This document shows, piece after piece, positions 9,084-19,053 of a DNA stretch of 64,000 nt. The position numbers and the translations under genes were made by a program. Source of the stretch: Aurantibacillus circumpalustris (lineage in GTDB: Bacteria > Bacteroidota > Bacteroidia > B-17B0 > Aurantibacillaceae); contig NZ_CP121197.1 in the NCBI RefSeq assembly GCF_029625215.1, positions 4,030,001-4,094,000 on the forward strand, written 5' to 3'. How positions within the stretch are numbered: the stretch's first letter is position 1; each line of letters opens with the position of its first letter. The notes beneath the pieces were generated by a model. That model saw only the letters and a program-made list of their open reading frames with translations. It was not told the DNA's origin and searched no databases.

Positions 9084-10943
9084 TTAAAAAGGTACCCAAC
9101 TTTTTAAAGTTGCCTTTTGTTTATCGGTGGCGTCTTTCATGAGTCCTATTTGGTTTTTGCGTACTATTTTTATTTTTCGAGCGCTCGCACTTACTGATTT
9201 CTGCTTGTACTTTTTCTTGTTGAGGGCTTTAGGACGATAAATCTCAATAGTCACGTTGTCTCCTTCTTTTACTTTGTTATAATAATCTCCAATAACTTCT
9301 TTCACTTCTTCAATCTTAATTTCTATGCCATTTAATTTATAAAGTTCGTCTCCTTTTTTTAAACCTAAGGCTTTACCAAATTCGTCCAAATCACTTGCGT
9401 TCTCAATAAAAAGCCTTCTTGTTGTTTCGTTGTAATTTAAGTCGGGGTTACCTAACGTAAATTCATAAAGTACTGTTTCGTTAGCGAATTCAATTGCAAC
9501 TCTGCCAAGTATATCGGCCATTGGCAATGGTGTTTTGCCCCCAACGTGCTTACGCAGAAATTCGCCAACTTCAGGATACGTGAATTTTTCAATGTCGTTA
9601 AAAAGATCTGCATCGTTAAACGATTTATTCTTACCGTATTTTGTTGCAAGGTCTTTCATTAAGTTTTGTGTTCCATATTCGCCGTTACTTAAATCTCTTA
9701 ATAAAATATCCAGACACATTCCAATAACCGCACCTTTTTCATAAACGTTGGCATACTGCGTGTGAATCTTTTCTTCCAAAACATGTTTACTCATGTAAGT
9801 AAAACTCATCGTATCGTTGTATCCTTCAATGCTATTTTCGTATTTCTGCATCATTACACTCATGTACTGATTGATGTCAATTAAACCAGCTTTCACTTGA
9901 GCATGATGTGCTGCGTATTCTGTCATGCCTTCGTACAACCATAAATGCTCACTCATTTTAGGGTCATTAAAATCAAAATCTCCAATTTCTTTGGCGTGGA
10001 TATTTAATGGCGTAACAATGTGAAAAAATTCATGCGCAGAAACATCGCGAATATTTTGTTGTAATGAAGTACTATCATACTCAGGCATGACATAAAAAGA
10101 TGAATAAGAATGTTCAAGAGCGCCATGAGACCCAGAAAGAGTTGGTCTATCAATAAAGTAAAATAAAAACGCGTATTTATTCACAGGTAATTCTCCACCC
10201 AAATAATCACGCTGCGCATACAAAAGTTCTTTTAACGTAGAAGCAATATAATTAGAAGTAATGAATTTGTTAGGCGAATAACATGAAATCAAAACATTTG
10301 TATTTCCAACTAATATGGTGGATGTATCAGGCACAAAATACATGATTGGCGAATCTGCTAAATCATGGTAATCAAACACACTTAATACATCTTTACTTTC
10401 ACCAATTTTAATATCCGATAAACCTGTTGACGGATAAAAGCCTTTTGGTTTTTCGAATTCTAAAACAAAATTTCTATCTGCTAATCCTTTAATGTAACCA
10501 AACATACTGTGTGTATTGATTGAGAAATTTTTATTTTCTTCAAAATTAGTTCCACCTGGTTCAAATATTATCTTTTCTTTGGTATTGGGAAGATCTGTTT
10601 TATCAAAAGTATCATCCACATCATAAGTAATTTTATCAATCTTAGAAGCCGGCGAGATTTTATAGGTATTCACATCAACTTTTGTCACTTTAATTTCTAC
10701 ACCGCTTTTCCCGCTTACTTTGAAATTGGAAATAAATCTTCCGAAATCATAAACTTCATAGGTTCCGGGCACCATTGCTGGAAACATAAACTCTATTTCA
10801 TCTTGTTTAAGATCAGGTGGTGTAAGAACTACGGAAACCCTGTCGTTGTTCACCTTTGTAAGATTAATAAAATAATGATACGTTTCATCTGCCAATAAAC
10901 TACTTCCACATAAAAGAAGAACTCCTAAAACTATTTTTTTCAT
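9084..10943 (-). CDS. M61-family metallopeptidase with PDZ domain
   Basis: 619 residues with a signal peptide (IVLGVLLLCGSSLLA). The zinc motif HEFFH is at about residues 304-308, and the third-ligand region LWLYEGMTEY follows about 35 residues later, as in glycyl aminopeptidases (M61). The beta-rich N-terminal domain (about 20-270) and a PDZ domain near 500-590 (GLKKGDELYKLNG) complete the usual family layout. It probably trims peptides in the periplasm. The C-terminal KNQIGLMKDATDKQ tail is lysine-rich. It lies directly upstream of the PorE-like gene on the same strand. Assignment to M61 is firm; substrate is unknown. Confidence 0.87.
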   Translation of the reverse strand: MKKIVLGVLLLCGSSLLADETYHYFINLTKVNNDRVSVVLTPPDLKQDEIEFMFPAMVPGTYEVYDFGRFISNFKVSGKSGVEIKVTKVDVNTYKISPASKIDKITYDVDDTFDKTDLPNTKEKIIFEPGGTNFEENKNFSINTHSMFGYIKGLADRNFVLEFEKPKGFYPSTGLSDIKIGESKDVLSVFDYHDLADSPIMYFVPDTSTILVGNTNVLISCYSPNKFITSNYIASTLKELLYAQRDYLGGELPVNKYAFLFYFIDRPTLSGSHGALEHSYSSFYVMPEYDSTSLQQNIRDVSAHEFFHIVTPLNIHAKEIGDFDFNDPKMSEHLWLYEGMTEYAAHHAQVKAGLIDINQYMSVMMQKYENSIEGYNDTMSFTYMSKHVLEEKIHTQYANVYEKGAVIGMCLDILLRDLSNGEYGTQNLMKDLATKYGKNKSFNDADLFNDIEKFTYPEVGEFLRKHVGGKTPLPMADILGRVAIEFANETVLYEFTLGNPDLNYNETTRRLFIENASDLDEFGKALGLKKGDELYKLNGIEIKIEEVKEVIGDYYNKVKEGDNVTIEIYRPKALNKKKYKQKSVSASARKIKIVRKNQIGLMKDATDKQKATLKSWVPF

Positions 10944-11033
10944 TTGTTCATTTTATTATTATTTATTGTCATATAGAATACCCTTCGTCATCTCTTGTTT
11001 GTATTATAACAACCGACGGATATTTCGTAACAA

Positions 11034-12038
11034 CTATTTTATAATCAGACTAAAATTTTTCCACTCGTACTTAAACCAAAAAATTCCAAAAGTTACAACA
11101 GCCAGTATTAGCCAAGTTCCCATTTCTGAATAAGGATCCTGCGCAGTTGTTTCAAAAACAGAATAGGTTTTTATAACAGAGTTTGGAGTAGATACTAAAA
11201 CGCTACTCACAATGTTGTTTGCAAAATGTATGCCAAAGGCTAACTCCAATCCTTCATCAATTAGTGTAATAGCCCCCATAAATAAAGCAAAACCGCAAAA
11301 ATATGTTAACATAATTGGCCAGCCATACGCTTTTACTTCAGGATTACTCATGTGAGCTAAACCAAACAATACAGATGTAAGTATTAACGGTACATAACCG
11401 TTTTTAAACACTTGAGACAAACCTTGTATCAAATAACCTCTAAAAACCACTTCTTCTAAACCAGTTTGAATAGGCATAAACACTACCATAATTAATAGTG
11501 ATATAAAAAAACCTGTATAATTAAATTCAATTCCGCCGCCAAGCGCCTCTTTTCCCTGAATACTAATTTCTGCCGGAAAAAGAAAATATTCAGTAAGTAC
11601 AAGACACACTAATAACAAGCCCCAAACAAAAAAGGCAAACAAAAAACGTTTGTAACGAAATGTTTCATAACCTGTTAAAATACTCGTAAACAGTTTATGA
11701 TGAAAAAACCGCACTCCAACATAAAACCCAATAAAACCAAATACAAACATGCCTAACTCAAGTAATAGAACTATGTTTCGGTCAAGTTTTAAAGCATCTG
11801 CATCGAAGAGTAAATTTGCGTTTTTAGTTATATCTGTCATTGAATATCCATTCTCCATGAGAATATTTACAAGAGGAGAAACAACAGCAGATTGAAAAAG
11901 TAAATAGCCGAAAACAAGAAGTAGAATAGTAAAAACGTACATCCAGCTTTTATTAAAGCCGTGCACTAAACCTGAAATTAAATATAAATTATTAAAAGGA
12001 ATTTTTTTCTGTGGTATATCCTCTGTTGTATCGTCCAT
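11034..12038 (-). CDS. CPBP (CAAX/Abi) family intramembrane metalloprotease
   Basis: 334 residues with about eight hydrophobic segments. The diagnostic glutamate pair and arginine are in GLEEVVFRGY (about residues 193-202), the first histidine in LFGLAHMSNP and the second in FGIHFANN. These residues form the glutamate/histidine active site of the CAAX-protease and bacteriocin-processing family. The N-terminus is cytosolic and polar (MDDTTEDIPQKK). In bacteria the family has been linked to bacteriocin immunity, stress signalling or unknown membrane proteolysis; no toxin-like peptide gene is evident beside it. It is transcribed divergently from the cytochrome peroxidase gene, with 94 nt between the starts. 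Confidence 0.85.
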   Translation of the reverse strand: MDDTTEDIPQKKIPFNNLYLISGLVHGFNKSWMYVFTILLLVFGYLLFQSAVVSPLVNILMENGYSMTDITKNANLLFDADALKLDRNIVLLLELGMFVFGFIGFYVGVRFFHHKLFTSILTGYETFRYKRFLFAFFVWGLLLVCLVLTEYFLFPAEISIQGKEALGGGIEFNYTGFFISLLIMVVFMPIQTGLEEVVFRGYLIQGLSQVFKNGYVPLILTSVLFGLAHMSNPEVKAYGWPIMLTYFCGFALFMGAITLIDEGLELAFGIHFANNIVSSVLVSTPNSVIKTYSVFETTAQDPYSEMGTWLILAVVTFGIFWFKYEWKNFSLIIK

Positions 12039-12068
12039 TCAGCTGGGCTAAAGTCTATAATTTATTCC

Positions 12069-12076
12069 TATTTTTG
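12069..12076 (+). promoter_or_regulatory. -7 box TATTTTTG before the peroxidase gene
   Basis: Exact TAnnTTTG in the divergent region, 56 nt before the ATG at 12133. No -33 TTG at standard spacing. Confidence 0.4.
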
Positions 12077-12132
12077 GAAAACCTAAATGTAGAGTTTTTT
12101 ATTTGAAAGATTGATTAGAACGCGTTAAAAAA

Positions 12133-13092
12133 ATGAAAGTGATATTAAAAACGATTACTGTATTTACACTATTTTCTAGTTGCGTAGAAACAGTAAAAAA
12201 AGAAAAAATAACAACCGAAACTGAACTTGGAGAACGTTTATTTTTTGATCCCATTTTATCACGCGACAGCTCTATAAGTTGCGCCAGTTGTCACAAGCCC
12301 GAGTTTGCCTTTGCCGACAATACCGCCTTAAGCGAAGGGGTGTTTCATCGTTTAGGCACGCGAAACACGCCTAGTGCCATGAATCAGAGCAATCGTAATT
12401 TTTACTTTTGGGATGGAAGGTCGGAAACTTTATCTGAACAAGCTCTTGGCCCAATGGAGAATCATGTTGAAATGGATTTTCCACTTACGCTTAGCATTCG
12501 TAGACTTTTAAAAAACAAAGAATACTTAGAAGCTTTTCAGCATGTTTATGGTAAAGTGCCTTCAAAAGCATTATTAGGACAAGCCATTGCAGCCTACGAA
12601 GAAACGCTTGAAACCGGCAATACTGTTTTTGATAAATACATGAGCGGTGATGATACAACCTTGATGAGTGAAAGCGCAAAACGTGGGTTAAAACTATTCA
12701 ATAAAAAAGGCAAGTGTTTTGATTGCCATTTTGGGGTAGATTTTACTGGAAATGATCGTTTTAAAAACATTGGACTTTATAATGGAAAGAATTTAAATGA
12801 CGAAGGACGTTATACAATAAGTGGAAATAAAAAAGATCTTGGAGCTTTTAAAGTACCTGGTCTGCGCAACATCGCTCAAACTGGACCCTACATGCACAAT
12901 GGACAATTTAAAACCTTAAGGGAAGTAATTGATTATTACGATACGCCCGATAAATTTATTCCTAATTCGATAAACAGAGATAGCTTATTAAATAAACCGC
13001 TTAATTTAAGTGAAGAAGAAAAAAAAGATTTAGAAAACTTTTTATTGAGTTTAAGTGATGAACAGTTTCTAAATAAATCTGCTTCAAAATAA
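12133..13092 (+). CDS. dihaem cytochrome c peroxidase family lipoprotein
   Basis: 319 residues. The leader ends in a lipobox-like FSSC (Cys17), predicting an exported lipoprotein. Two c-type haem motifs are present, CASCH at 50-54 and CFDCH at 195-199, with LGERLFFDPILS and YFWDGRSETLSEQALGPM typical of the bacterial cytochrome c peroxidase/MauG family, and a late PYMHNGQFKTL segment carrying the probable low-potential haem environment. It would reduce hydrogen peroxide in the periplasm using cytochrome electrons. The family also includes MauG-type oxidases, so the exact substrate is not certain. Its stop abuts the convergent cyclase-family gene with no spacer. Confidence 0.88.
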   Translation: MKVILKTITVFTLFSSCVETVKKEKITTETELGERLFFDPILSRDSSISCASCHKPEFAFADNTALSEGVFHRLGTRNTPSAMNQSNRNFYFWDGRSETLSEQALGPMENHVEMDFPLTLSIRRLLKNKEYLEAFQHVYGKVPSKALLGQAIAAYEETLETGNTVFDKYMSGDDTTLMSESAKRGLKLFNKKGKCFDCHFGVDFTGNDRFKNIGLYNGKNLNDEGRYTISGNKKDLGAFKVPGLRNIAQTGPYMHNGQFKTLREVIDYYDTPDKFIPNSINRDSLLNKPLNLSEEEKKDLENFLLSLSDEQFLNKSASK

Positions 13093-13845
13093 TTAAAACA
13101 CTTTATAAAGTATAGGTTTACTTGGGCTCGCGTCGTTTTCAAAAGGTGCAATCTGTAAATTTAAAATATAAGTACCATCTTCAATTTCGTTTGGCACATA
13201 TATGAACTCAGTAATTGTTTTGTGTAATTGAGCGTCTTGTGGGTAATTCCAAAACGCGTGATGCGCTTCTAATTTTCCACCATCCGATTCTTTATCAATG
13301 CTTGGCATGTCTATTAATAAATGAACAACTCCTAACTCGTTTAAAAAATCAATTGCTTCTTTTAATACATAGGGTGGATTAGTGTTACTATAATTTACTG
13401 TTAATTTATTTAAGCCATTGCTGAGTGTTCTTATTACTATCGCTTCTGGCTTTCCTCTTTCTGAAAGCAATGTTTCCAATTGTTTTCGTGTGATAACAAA
13501 ATCTCCTGAATCTAATACCTGAGGTAAAACAGTTATTACTTCAGCTACAAACATAAAGCGATTCAGATTTTTATTTATCGTATAAAACTCTTTACTGATA
13601 TGTCCCACGCATTCTGTATGCGTTCCATTTCCATGAGGATTAAATTTAATGTTTCTAAAATTTACGCTTCCACCCTGGTTCACATCGCCAATCCAATCAC
13701 CCATTACCACAGGTTCAAGCGACATAGGTTCTACATACCAAGCACTAACACAAGATTTATCTGCTACTAGAGGAATGGAAATATCGATTGGTTTAAAAAA
13801 ATCAATTTTATATTCTTTACCAGCATGAAATATAGTCGCTATCAT
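13093..13845 (-). CDS. cyclase-family (kynurenine formamidase-like) metal-dependent hydrolase
   Basis: 250 residues. The family motif appears as HGNGTHTECVGH, a variant of HxGTHxDxPxH that binds metal in the cyclase/KynB superfamily, here with Glu in place of the usual Asp and Val-Gly in place of the x-Pro part. A late LLIDMPSIDKESDGG and HHAFWNYP segment agrees with the family fold. Members hydrolyse N-formylkynurenine, isatin or related amides, and many are uncharacterised. No tryptophan-degradation genes flank it, so a kynurenine role is not supported. ATG start at 13845; the gene lies 49 nt downstream of thyA on the same strand. Confidence 0.78.
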   Translation of the reverse strand: MIATIFHAGKEYKIDFFKPIDISIPLVADKSCVSAWYVEPMSLEPVVMGDWIGDVNQGGSVNFRNIKFNPHGNGTHTECVGHISKEFYTINKNLNRFMFVAEVITVLPQVLDSGDFVITRKQLETLLSERGKPEAIVIRTLSNGLNKLTVNYSNTNPPYVLKEAIDFLNELGVVHLLIDMPSIDKESDGGKLEAHHAFWNYPQDAQLHKTITEFIYVPNEIEDGTYILNLQIAPFENDASPSKPILYKVF

Positions 13846-13894
13846 ATGTGTTTGTAATTTATAAGGTGCTATTAATCTAGTATAGTATTAATCA

Positions 13895-14689
13895 CTACAC
13901 CGCTACCGCTGCTTTAATATGAGGATGAGGGTCGTAATTTTCTAATTGAAAGTCCTCGAATTTAAAATCAAAAATAGACTTAACATCTGGATTAATATTC
14001 ATTATCGGGAGGGTTCTTAGGTCACGTGTTAACTGAAGTTTTGCCTGATCAATGTGATTCGAATAAAGATGTGCGTCTCCAAGCGTATGAATAAATTCAC
14101 CTGCTTGCAGTCCGCATACCTGCGCCACCATCATTGTTAATAGCGCGTAGGAAGCTATATTAAAAGGTACTCCTAAAAAAATATCTGCGCTGCGTTGATA
14201 AAGCTGGCAACTTAATTTTCCATCTGCTACATAAAACTGAAAAAAAGCGTGGCAAGGCGGTAATTTCATATTATTTATTTCTGCTACGTTCCAGGCACTT
14301 ACAATTAGTCGTCGTGAATCAGGATTTTTTTTAATCATATCAATCACTTGCGTAATCTGATCAATATGTCCACCATTAGGCAAAGGCCAGCTGCGCCATT
14401 GCGATCCATATACCGGGCCCAGATTTCCATTTTCATCGGCCCAATCATCCCAAATACTTACACCATTGTCTTTAAGGTATTTAATATTGGTATCGCCCAT
14501 TAGAAACCATAACAACTCATGTATTATACTTTTGGTATGAAGTTTTTTAGTGGTTAATAAGGGAAACCCTTCCTGCAAATTAAAACGCATTTGGTAACCG
14601 AATACACTAATTGTTCCTGTACCCGTTCTATCGGTTTTTGTTGCCCCCACGTTTAAAACGTGTTGCATGAGATCGTGGTATTGTTTCAT
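13895..14689 (-). CDS. thyA: thymidylate synthase
   Basis: 264 residues, the same length as the Escherichia coli enzyme. The catalytic cysteine lies in [12 protein letters not shown] at residue 146, the folate/nucleotide-binding RTGTGT loop is at 21-26, and [10 protein letters not shown] and [17 protein letters not shown] are intact. It methylates dUMP to dTMP using methylene-tetrahydrofolate. A dihydrofolate reductase gene often follows thyA but is not adjacent here; the next gene downstream is the cyclase-family hydrolase. Confidence 0.97.
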   Translation of the reverse strand: MKQYHDLMQHVLNVGATKTDRTGTGTISVFGYQMRFNLQEGFPLLTTKKLHTKSIIHELLWFLMGDTNIKYLKDNGVSIWDDWADENGNLGPVYGSQWRSWPLPNGGHIDQITQVIDMIKKNPDSRRLIVSAWNVAEINNMKLPPCHAFFQFYVADGKLSCQLYQRSADIFLGVPFNIASYALLTMMVAQVCGLQAGEFIHTLGDAHLYSNHIDQAKLQLTRDLRTLPIMNINPDVKSIFDFKFEDFQLENYDPHPHIKAAVAV

Positions 14690-14715
14690 AATAATTTGTA
14701 GGTATAAAAATAAAA

Positions 14716-14743
14716 AATCCCCTTGTCATAAGGCAAGGGGATT
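14716..14743 (-). terminator. intrinsic terminator after the gliding-type protein gene
   Basis: Arms AATCCCCTTG (14716-14725) and CAAGGGGATT (14734-14743) form a 10-bp GC-containing stem with an 8-nt loop. Read on the minus strand, it is followed by a T-rich run, as expected for the end of the 14766-17726 transcript. Confidence 0.8.
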
Positions 14744-14765
14744 ATCAAAAGTTATAATTTTTTGT

Positions 14766-17726
14766 TTATTTTATGATTGTTACATATCCGGTATATTCTT
14801 TGCGACCTTCTCCATTTAATCCTACAACACGAATAAGATAAATGTATGTTGCGTCTTTTGCAAATTGGCCGCCAACCTTACCGTTCCAACCATGATTAAT
14901 GTCTTTTGTCGTAAAAACATTTATACCCGCTCTATTAAAAATATCCAATGTATAACCTTCCACTTTCATTCCAGTACCTTTAGGAATGAAAATATCATTC
15001 ACACCATCATCATTTGGAGTAAACGAATTAGGAATAAATATCTGCAATTCATCAATTACTTTTACAATGCTAAACACTGTATCAATACAACCATGCTGAT
15101 TAGTACTTACAAGCACAACCGGATACTCGCCATAACTTGGGTATTTACGTGTTGGGTTTTTAATATCAACAGTATAATTAACACTTGGGGAACTTGTAGT
15201 ATTGGTATCCCCTGGGGTAAAACCTCCAAGAAAACTCCAGTTATATGAAGTCATAGGTTCTGTTTTAGAAGAAGGATAAAAAACTATTTCATCATTTGTA
15301 GTTGGTGGCTCAGGACTCCAAGTTACTTCTGAATTAGGACTCGGGAATGACGTTATTGGGTATGGATATTTATATGATCCACTGCAGCCATTTTTACCTT
15401 TAGAGTATACAGTTAAAGTATAAGTACCAGCTTTTAAAGGATAATTTTCTATTATCGAATCGGTTTGCACGACTAAACCAGTTCCAAAATCATAGGTAGT
15501 GATAAAGGCTTCGGTTTGAGTTTGACTATTTAAATTAAGTTTTAAAGGCTCACATCCAAAATAACGTTCCAATTCGAGCTTTGGTTCAGGAGGTTGCTTT
15601 ACAGTTACATCAAAAGAATGTCCAATCGTATAATTAGGGCAAGCTATATCGTGCACCATTAAATTATAATTTAACGAACCAAGAGGCACTGCATATTGTT
15701 TCGGTATAGTTGGAGACTCCAAATAAAGAGACGGATTCCAGGTATAAGCGTAGTTCTGACTTCCGCCAATAGCAGCACCTTCTAAAAAGATTGTGTCCCC
15801 TTTACAAATAGTTCTATCAAAAGGTGTTAAAGAAAATTGAATTGGTGTTAACACAACTAATTCGGTTTCACCATAAGACTCACAAGGGCCTAGCGCAACA
15901 ACCAGCGTATACGTTCCTGAATTATTGGGCTGAGCCGAATTTAAAATAAGGTCTTTATTATTGGAAGTATAACCAGTTGAACTTGTCCAGGTATAGCTCG
16001 TTGCTCCGGCTGGACCTTCCACAGTAACAGGTGTATTATAACAAAGCTGTTGACGCGGATCGAGGCTAAAATGCAATACAGGATTTACGACTAATTCTAG
16101 AGTATTTGTGTTAGAACAGACTAAATTACTGCCACCACCAAAATAAGCCGTCACGGTATAGATACCATTTGCATTCGCGTCAGGATAATACACCCAGGCA
16201 TTTCCATTCTGAGTAGGTACTGTATAATTATTTGGGCCAACCCATAAGTATTGATTTGCGCCATTGGCTAAGGCTTGCAAAAAAGCATTGTTTGGTGAAC
16301 ACACTTGAGTAGGCGGTATAACAGAAACAGTATTTACTGGAACCACATTTAATTGAACTGAGCTTGAAGCCGAGCATTGCTGACCAACGCCAAAATACAC
16401 GGTTAAAAACTGAGTACCAGAAGCGCTTACAGGGGTATTAAAAACTGAATATGTCATTGGGAAGTTAGGATAAGTAGCTGGCACAGTTCCTGTAAACAAA
16501 GGTCCTGACCAAACATGGGAAGTAGGGTTTGATGCACCAGATCCCGAAAATGTTAGTTGCTGATTTTCACACACAGACGGTGGCATAGTAATTAATGGGG
16601 CAGAAACTGGAATGATAGAAACGTTAACAGAGTCTTTTGTTGAACAAGTTATAAATGCGCCCTGAAAAATAGCAGTTACTATATATTTACCAGACATTAA
16701 AGGCACCGCAGAATTAAGCACCGGATTAGCTATAGAAGACGAAAAACCGGGTCCATTCCATAACCAAGCGGTTGCACCACCCGCACTGGCTGATAAATTC
16801 AAATTAGCCCCTTGACAAATTGTACCAGATGGCGACGCCGAAACCGCGACGGGATTTGTTGCAACTATTGATATGGATGTTGAGGCCGTATAAGGACAAA
16901 AAAGTCCATTGAAAGGTTGATACACTTTTACTTTATACACACCAGCCGTTGTGGGTGTTATGTTGCAAATTTGATGGTTAAAAGCTGTCGCTCCATTAAT
17001 ATCAGCACCAAACTGATCGATCCATTGGTAATTAACTCCACCAGGCAAATTAGCAGTCAATGTAATGCAGGACGTAGGAAATTGAGCAGCGGTAGGTTCA
17101 CAAGTATTTACAGGAGCGCTAATATTTATAGGTAAAATTGGTGATACGCTTATTGGAGTTGAGCCAGTTAGTGTACAGCCGTTTACAACTGTAGTAACAG
17201 TAACATTTGGCCCCCAGTTCGGCAGAGCACCGGGAATTGTAATTACAGGCGAGCCAGATGTAAAAGTAGGTCCTGCTCCAGCCCCCGTATAACTGTATGT
17301 ATTTCCTCCAATTGGTGCATTAATAACAATGTTGGTTCCACTACAAAAAAACTGATTGCTTGAAAGAGCCATTGCGGGGGGAGGAATTACGGTTAAGGAA
17401 AACGTAGCCGTATTAGTAACCGGTACTGATAGGGCACTTCCTGCTCCAACAAGTGTATATTGAATTGAAGTTAATACAGGACTGCAATTAGAAATCGTAA
17501 AAGAGCTGCTGCCTCCCCAACTTGCCGTTGGGGGGCCACCTACCACCGCAGGAGGCACATACAAAGAATAAGTAATATTGCTCACATTGTTCCAGTTAGC
17601 AGTAGCTGTTTGAGTTTGACAGGGACATGATGAGTAATTTGGAACGGTTAACTGTCCATAAGACGTTTGTTTAAAAAGAAACGTCAAGAACAAAATGACT
17701 AGAAATTTATTAAGATGTATTTTCAT
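14766..17726 (-). CDS. T9SS-secreted Ig/PKD-repeat protein with gliding-type (type B) C-terminal domain
   Basis: 986 residues with a signal peptide (FLVILFLTFLFKQTSYGQ). The body is a chain of about eight Ig/PKD-like beta modules, each with cysteine landmarks such as FCSGTNIVINAP, ICQGANLNLSAS, VCENQQLTFSGSG and ICKGDTIFLEGA, then a PKD-like module with YNWSFLGGFTPGD. The last 90 residues are the type B sorting domain: IPNSFTPNDDGVND, LDIFNRAGINVF, HGWNGK, GTYIYLI-like and YTGYVTIIK. Such proteins are exported by the type IX system and kept at the surface or released. A role in adhesion or gliding is inferred from the class. It carries its own promoter and terminator. Confidence 0.88.
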   Translation of the reverse strand: MKIHLNKFLVILFLTFLFKQTSYGQLTVPNYSSCPCQTQTATANWNNVSNITYSLYVPPAVVGGPPTASWGGSSSFTISNCSPVLTSIQYTLVGAGSALSVPVTNTATFSLTVIPPPAMALSSNQFFCSGTNIVINAPIGGNTYSYTGAGAGPTFTSGSPVITIPGALPNWGPNVTVTTVVNGCTLTGSTPISVSPILPINISAPVNTCEPTAAQFPTSCITLTANLPGGVNYQWIDQFGADINGATAFNHQICNITPTTAGVYKVKVYQPFNGLFCPYTASTSISIVATNPVAVSASPSGTICQGANLNLSASAGGATAWLWNGPGFSSSIANPVLNSAVPLMSGKYIVTAIFQGAFITCSTKDSVNVSIIPVSAPLITMPPSVCENQQLTFSGSGASNPTSHVWSGPLFTGTVPATYPNFPMTYSVFNTPVSASGTQFLTVYFGVGQQCSASSSVQLNVVPVNTVSVIPPTQVCSPNNAFLQALANGANQYLWVGPNNYTVPTQNGNAWVYYPDANANGIYTVTAYFGGGSNLVCSNTNTLELVVNPVLHFSLDPRQQLCYNTPVTVEGPAGATSYTWTSSTGYTSNNKDLILNSAQPNNSGTYTLVVALGPCESYGETELVVLTPIQFSLTPFDRTICKGDTIFLEGAAIGGSQNYAYTWNPSLYLESPTIPKQYAVPLGSLNYNLMVHDIACPNYTIGHSFDVTVKQPPEPKLELERYFGCEPLKLNLNSQTQTEAFITTYDFGTGLVVQTDSIIENYPLKAGTYTLTVYSKGKNGCSGSYKYPYPITSFPSPNSEVTWSPEPPTTNDEIVFYPSSKTEPMTSYNWSFLGGFTPGDTNTTSSPSVNYTVDIKNPTRKYPSYGEYPVVLVSTNQHGCIDTVFSIVKVIDELQIFIPNSFTPNDDGVNDIFIPKGTGMKVEGYTLDIFNRAGINVFTTKDINHGWNGKVGGQFAKDATYIYLIRVVGLNGEGRKEYTGYVTIIK

Positions 17727-17776
17727 ATGTGAGCCAAAAATTTAAATCTAATTTTTCTCAGATTTTAATATTACTA

Positions 17777-17784
17777 CAAAGATA
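17777..17784 (-). promoter_or_regulatory. -7 box TATCTTTG before the gliding-type gene
   Basis: Exact TAnnTTTG on the minus strand, 50 nt before the ATG at 17726, giving a leader of about 45 nt. Confidence 0.5.
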
Positions 17785-18142
17785 CGAAAAATACAAGCGG
17801 AAATTTAACATTTCACTGGTTGAAAAGCTATTTTCACTCAATTAAAGGCTTAATTTGTAAATACAGGTTTGTTAATAACCACTTTATTTCTGGAACCGAA
17901 AATGATCAATTATTGCGTACGAAAAAAGGATGTTTTCTACTTTTTTTTAAAGTCAATATTATGAGCATTAAGTACCCACTTCCTTTGGCGGATTTCCTCA
18001 AAGTAAGCGCGCCAATGTGAGTAATACCACTCATACTTTTTTTATTTTGGAGGCTTGAGATAACATACTCCAAACTAGCTGTTTTCAAATATTGCAGCAA
18101 TAAAATCAGACTGATTTTCACTATTAATAACAATCGTTTTAA

Positions 18143-18150
18143 TAATTTTG
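18143..18150 (+). promoter_or_regulatory. -7 box TAATTTTG before rmlA
   Basis: Exact TAnnTTTG, 27 nt before the rmlA ATG. It probably drives rmlA, the polyprenyl synthase and the thioesterase together. Confidence 0.5.
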
Positions 18151-18177
18151 TAACTTCGTTTTTTTTAATCAAATTTT

Positions 18178-19047
18178 ATGAAGGGAATTATTTTGGCAGG
18201 CGGATCGGGCACACGCTTACATCCACTTACATTGGCAATGAGCAAACAAATGATGCCAATTTATGACAAACCGATGATTTATTATCCTTTGTCTGTGCTT
18301 TTGATGGCAGGTATTAACGAGGTGTTGATTATTTCTACACCGCACGATCTTCCTCATTTTGAACGTTTATTGGGAAATGGCGAAAGTTTAGGGTGTAAAT
18401 TTACCTACGCCGTTCAAGAAATTCCAAACGGACTCGCACAAGCATTTGTAATCGGCGAAAAATTTATTGGAAAAGATAAAGTTGCGCTGATTCTTGGTGA
18501 TAATATTTTTTACGGCGTTGGTTTAGGCAGCGCTTTAAAACAGATAAATAATCCTGTTGGCGGCGTTGTATTTGCCTACCACGTTAGTGATCCTGAACGC
18601 TATGGTGTTGTTGAGTTTGATAAAAAAAACAATGTACTTTCCATTGAAGAAAAACCAAGTGAACCAAAATCAAATTACGCGGTACCCGGTTTATATTTTT
18701 ACGATAACGAAGTTGTAAAGATTGCTAAAAATTTAAAACCTAGTCCGAGAGGTGAATACGAAATTACCGATGTAAACAAAGAATATTTAAAACAAGGTAA
18801 ATTAAAGGTTTCCATTATGGATAGAGGCACAGCTTGGTTAGATACAGGCACTTTTCCGTCTCTAATGCAAGCTGGTCAATTTGTCCAGGTAATTGAAGAA
18901 CGTCAAGGTTTAAAGATTGGATGCATTGAAGAAATTGCCTTTAATATGGGTTACATAAACAAAGAACAGCTCATTACAATAGCTCAACCACTCACCAAAA
19001 GTGGTTATGGCAATTATTTATTAGAAGTGGCTAAGAACTCGAAATAG
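18178..19047 (+). CDS. rmlA: glucose-1-phosphate thymidylyltransferase
   Basis: 289 residues, the normal length for RmlA/RfbA. The nucleotide-binding [11 protein letters not shown] is at residues 8-18, followed by [56 protein letters not shown] and [11 protein letters not shown]. It joins glucose-1-P and dTTP into dTDP-glucose, the first step to dTDP-rhamnose and related sugars for surface polysaccharide. The rmlB, rmlC and rmlD genes are not adjacent, so the rest of the pathway must lie elsewhere. Six nucleotides separate it from the polyprenyl synthase, suggesting one transcript. Confidence 0.95.
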   Translation: MKGIILAGGSGTRLHPLTLAMSKQMMPIYDKPMIYYPLSVLLMAGINEVLIISTPHDLPHFERLLGNGESLGCKFTYAVQEIPNGLAQAFVIGEKFIGKDKVALILGDNIFYGVGLGSALKQINNPVGGVVFAYHVSDPERYGVVEFDKKNNVLSIEEKPSEPKSNYAVPGLYFYDNEVVKIAKNLKPSPRGEYEITDVNKEYLKQGKLKVSIMDRGTAWLDTGTFPSLMQAGQFVQVIEERQGLKIGCIEEIAFNMGYINKEQLITIAQPLTKSGYGNYLLEVAKNSK

Positions 19048-19053
19048 TTTATT

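Larger units (their letters stand above)
17727..18177. other. 451-nt intergenic region, promoters only
   Basis: This divergent region contains the -7 boxes for both flanking genes. The remainder is AT-rich; the two short frames in it start in unlikely places and have no recognisable protein features. A weak TGAGT/ACTCA inverted repeat near 18018-18033 was seen. Nothing else is recognisable. Confidence 0.5.

Noticed and set aside
9535-9744. Plus-strand frames opposite the M61 gene
   Set aside because: They are antisense shadows inside a gene with intact catalytic motifs.
13895-14689. Expected folA next to thyA
   Set aside because: No dihydrofolate reductase motif was seen in the neighbouring frames, so only its absence is noted.
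17820-18172. Short frames on both strands in the 17.8-18.2 kb gap
   Set aside because: Neither shows a family, signal peptide or promoter placement, and both overlap the rmlA or 17726 promoter regions.
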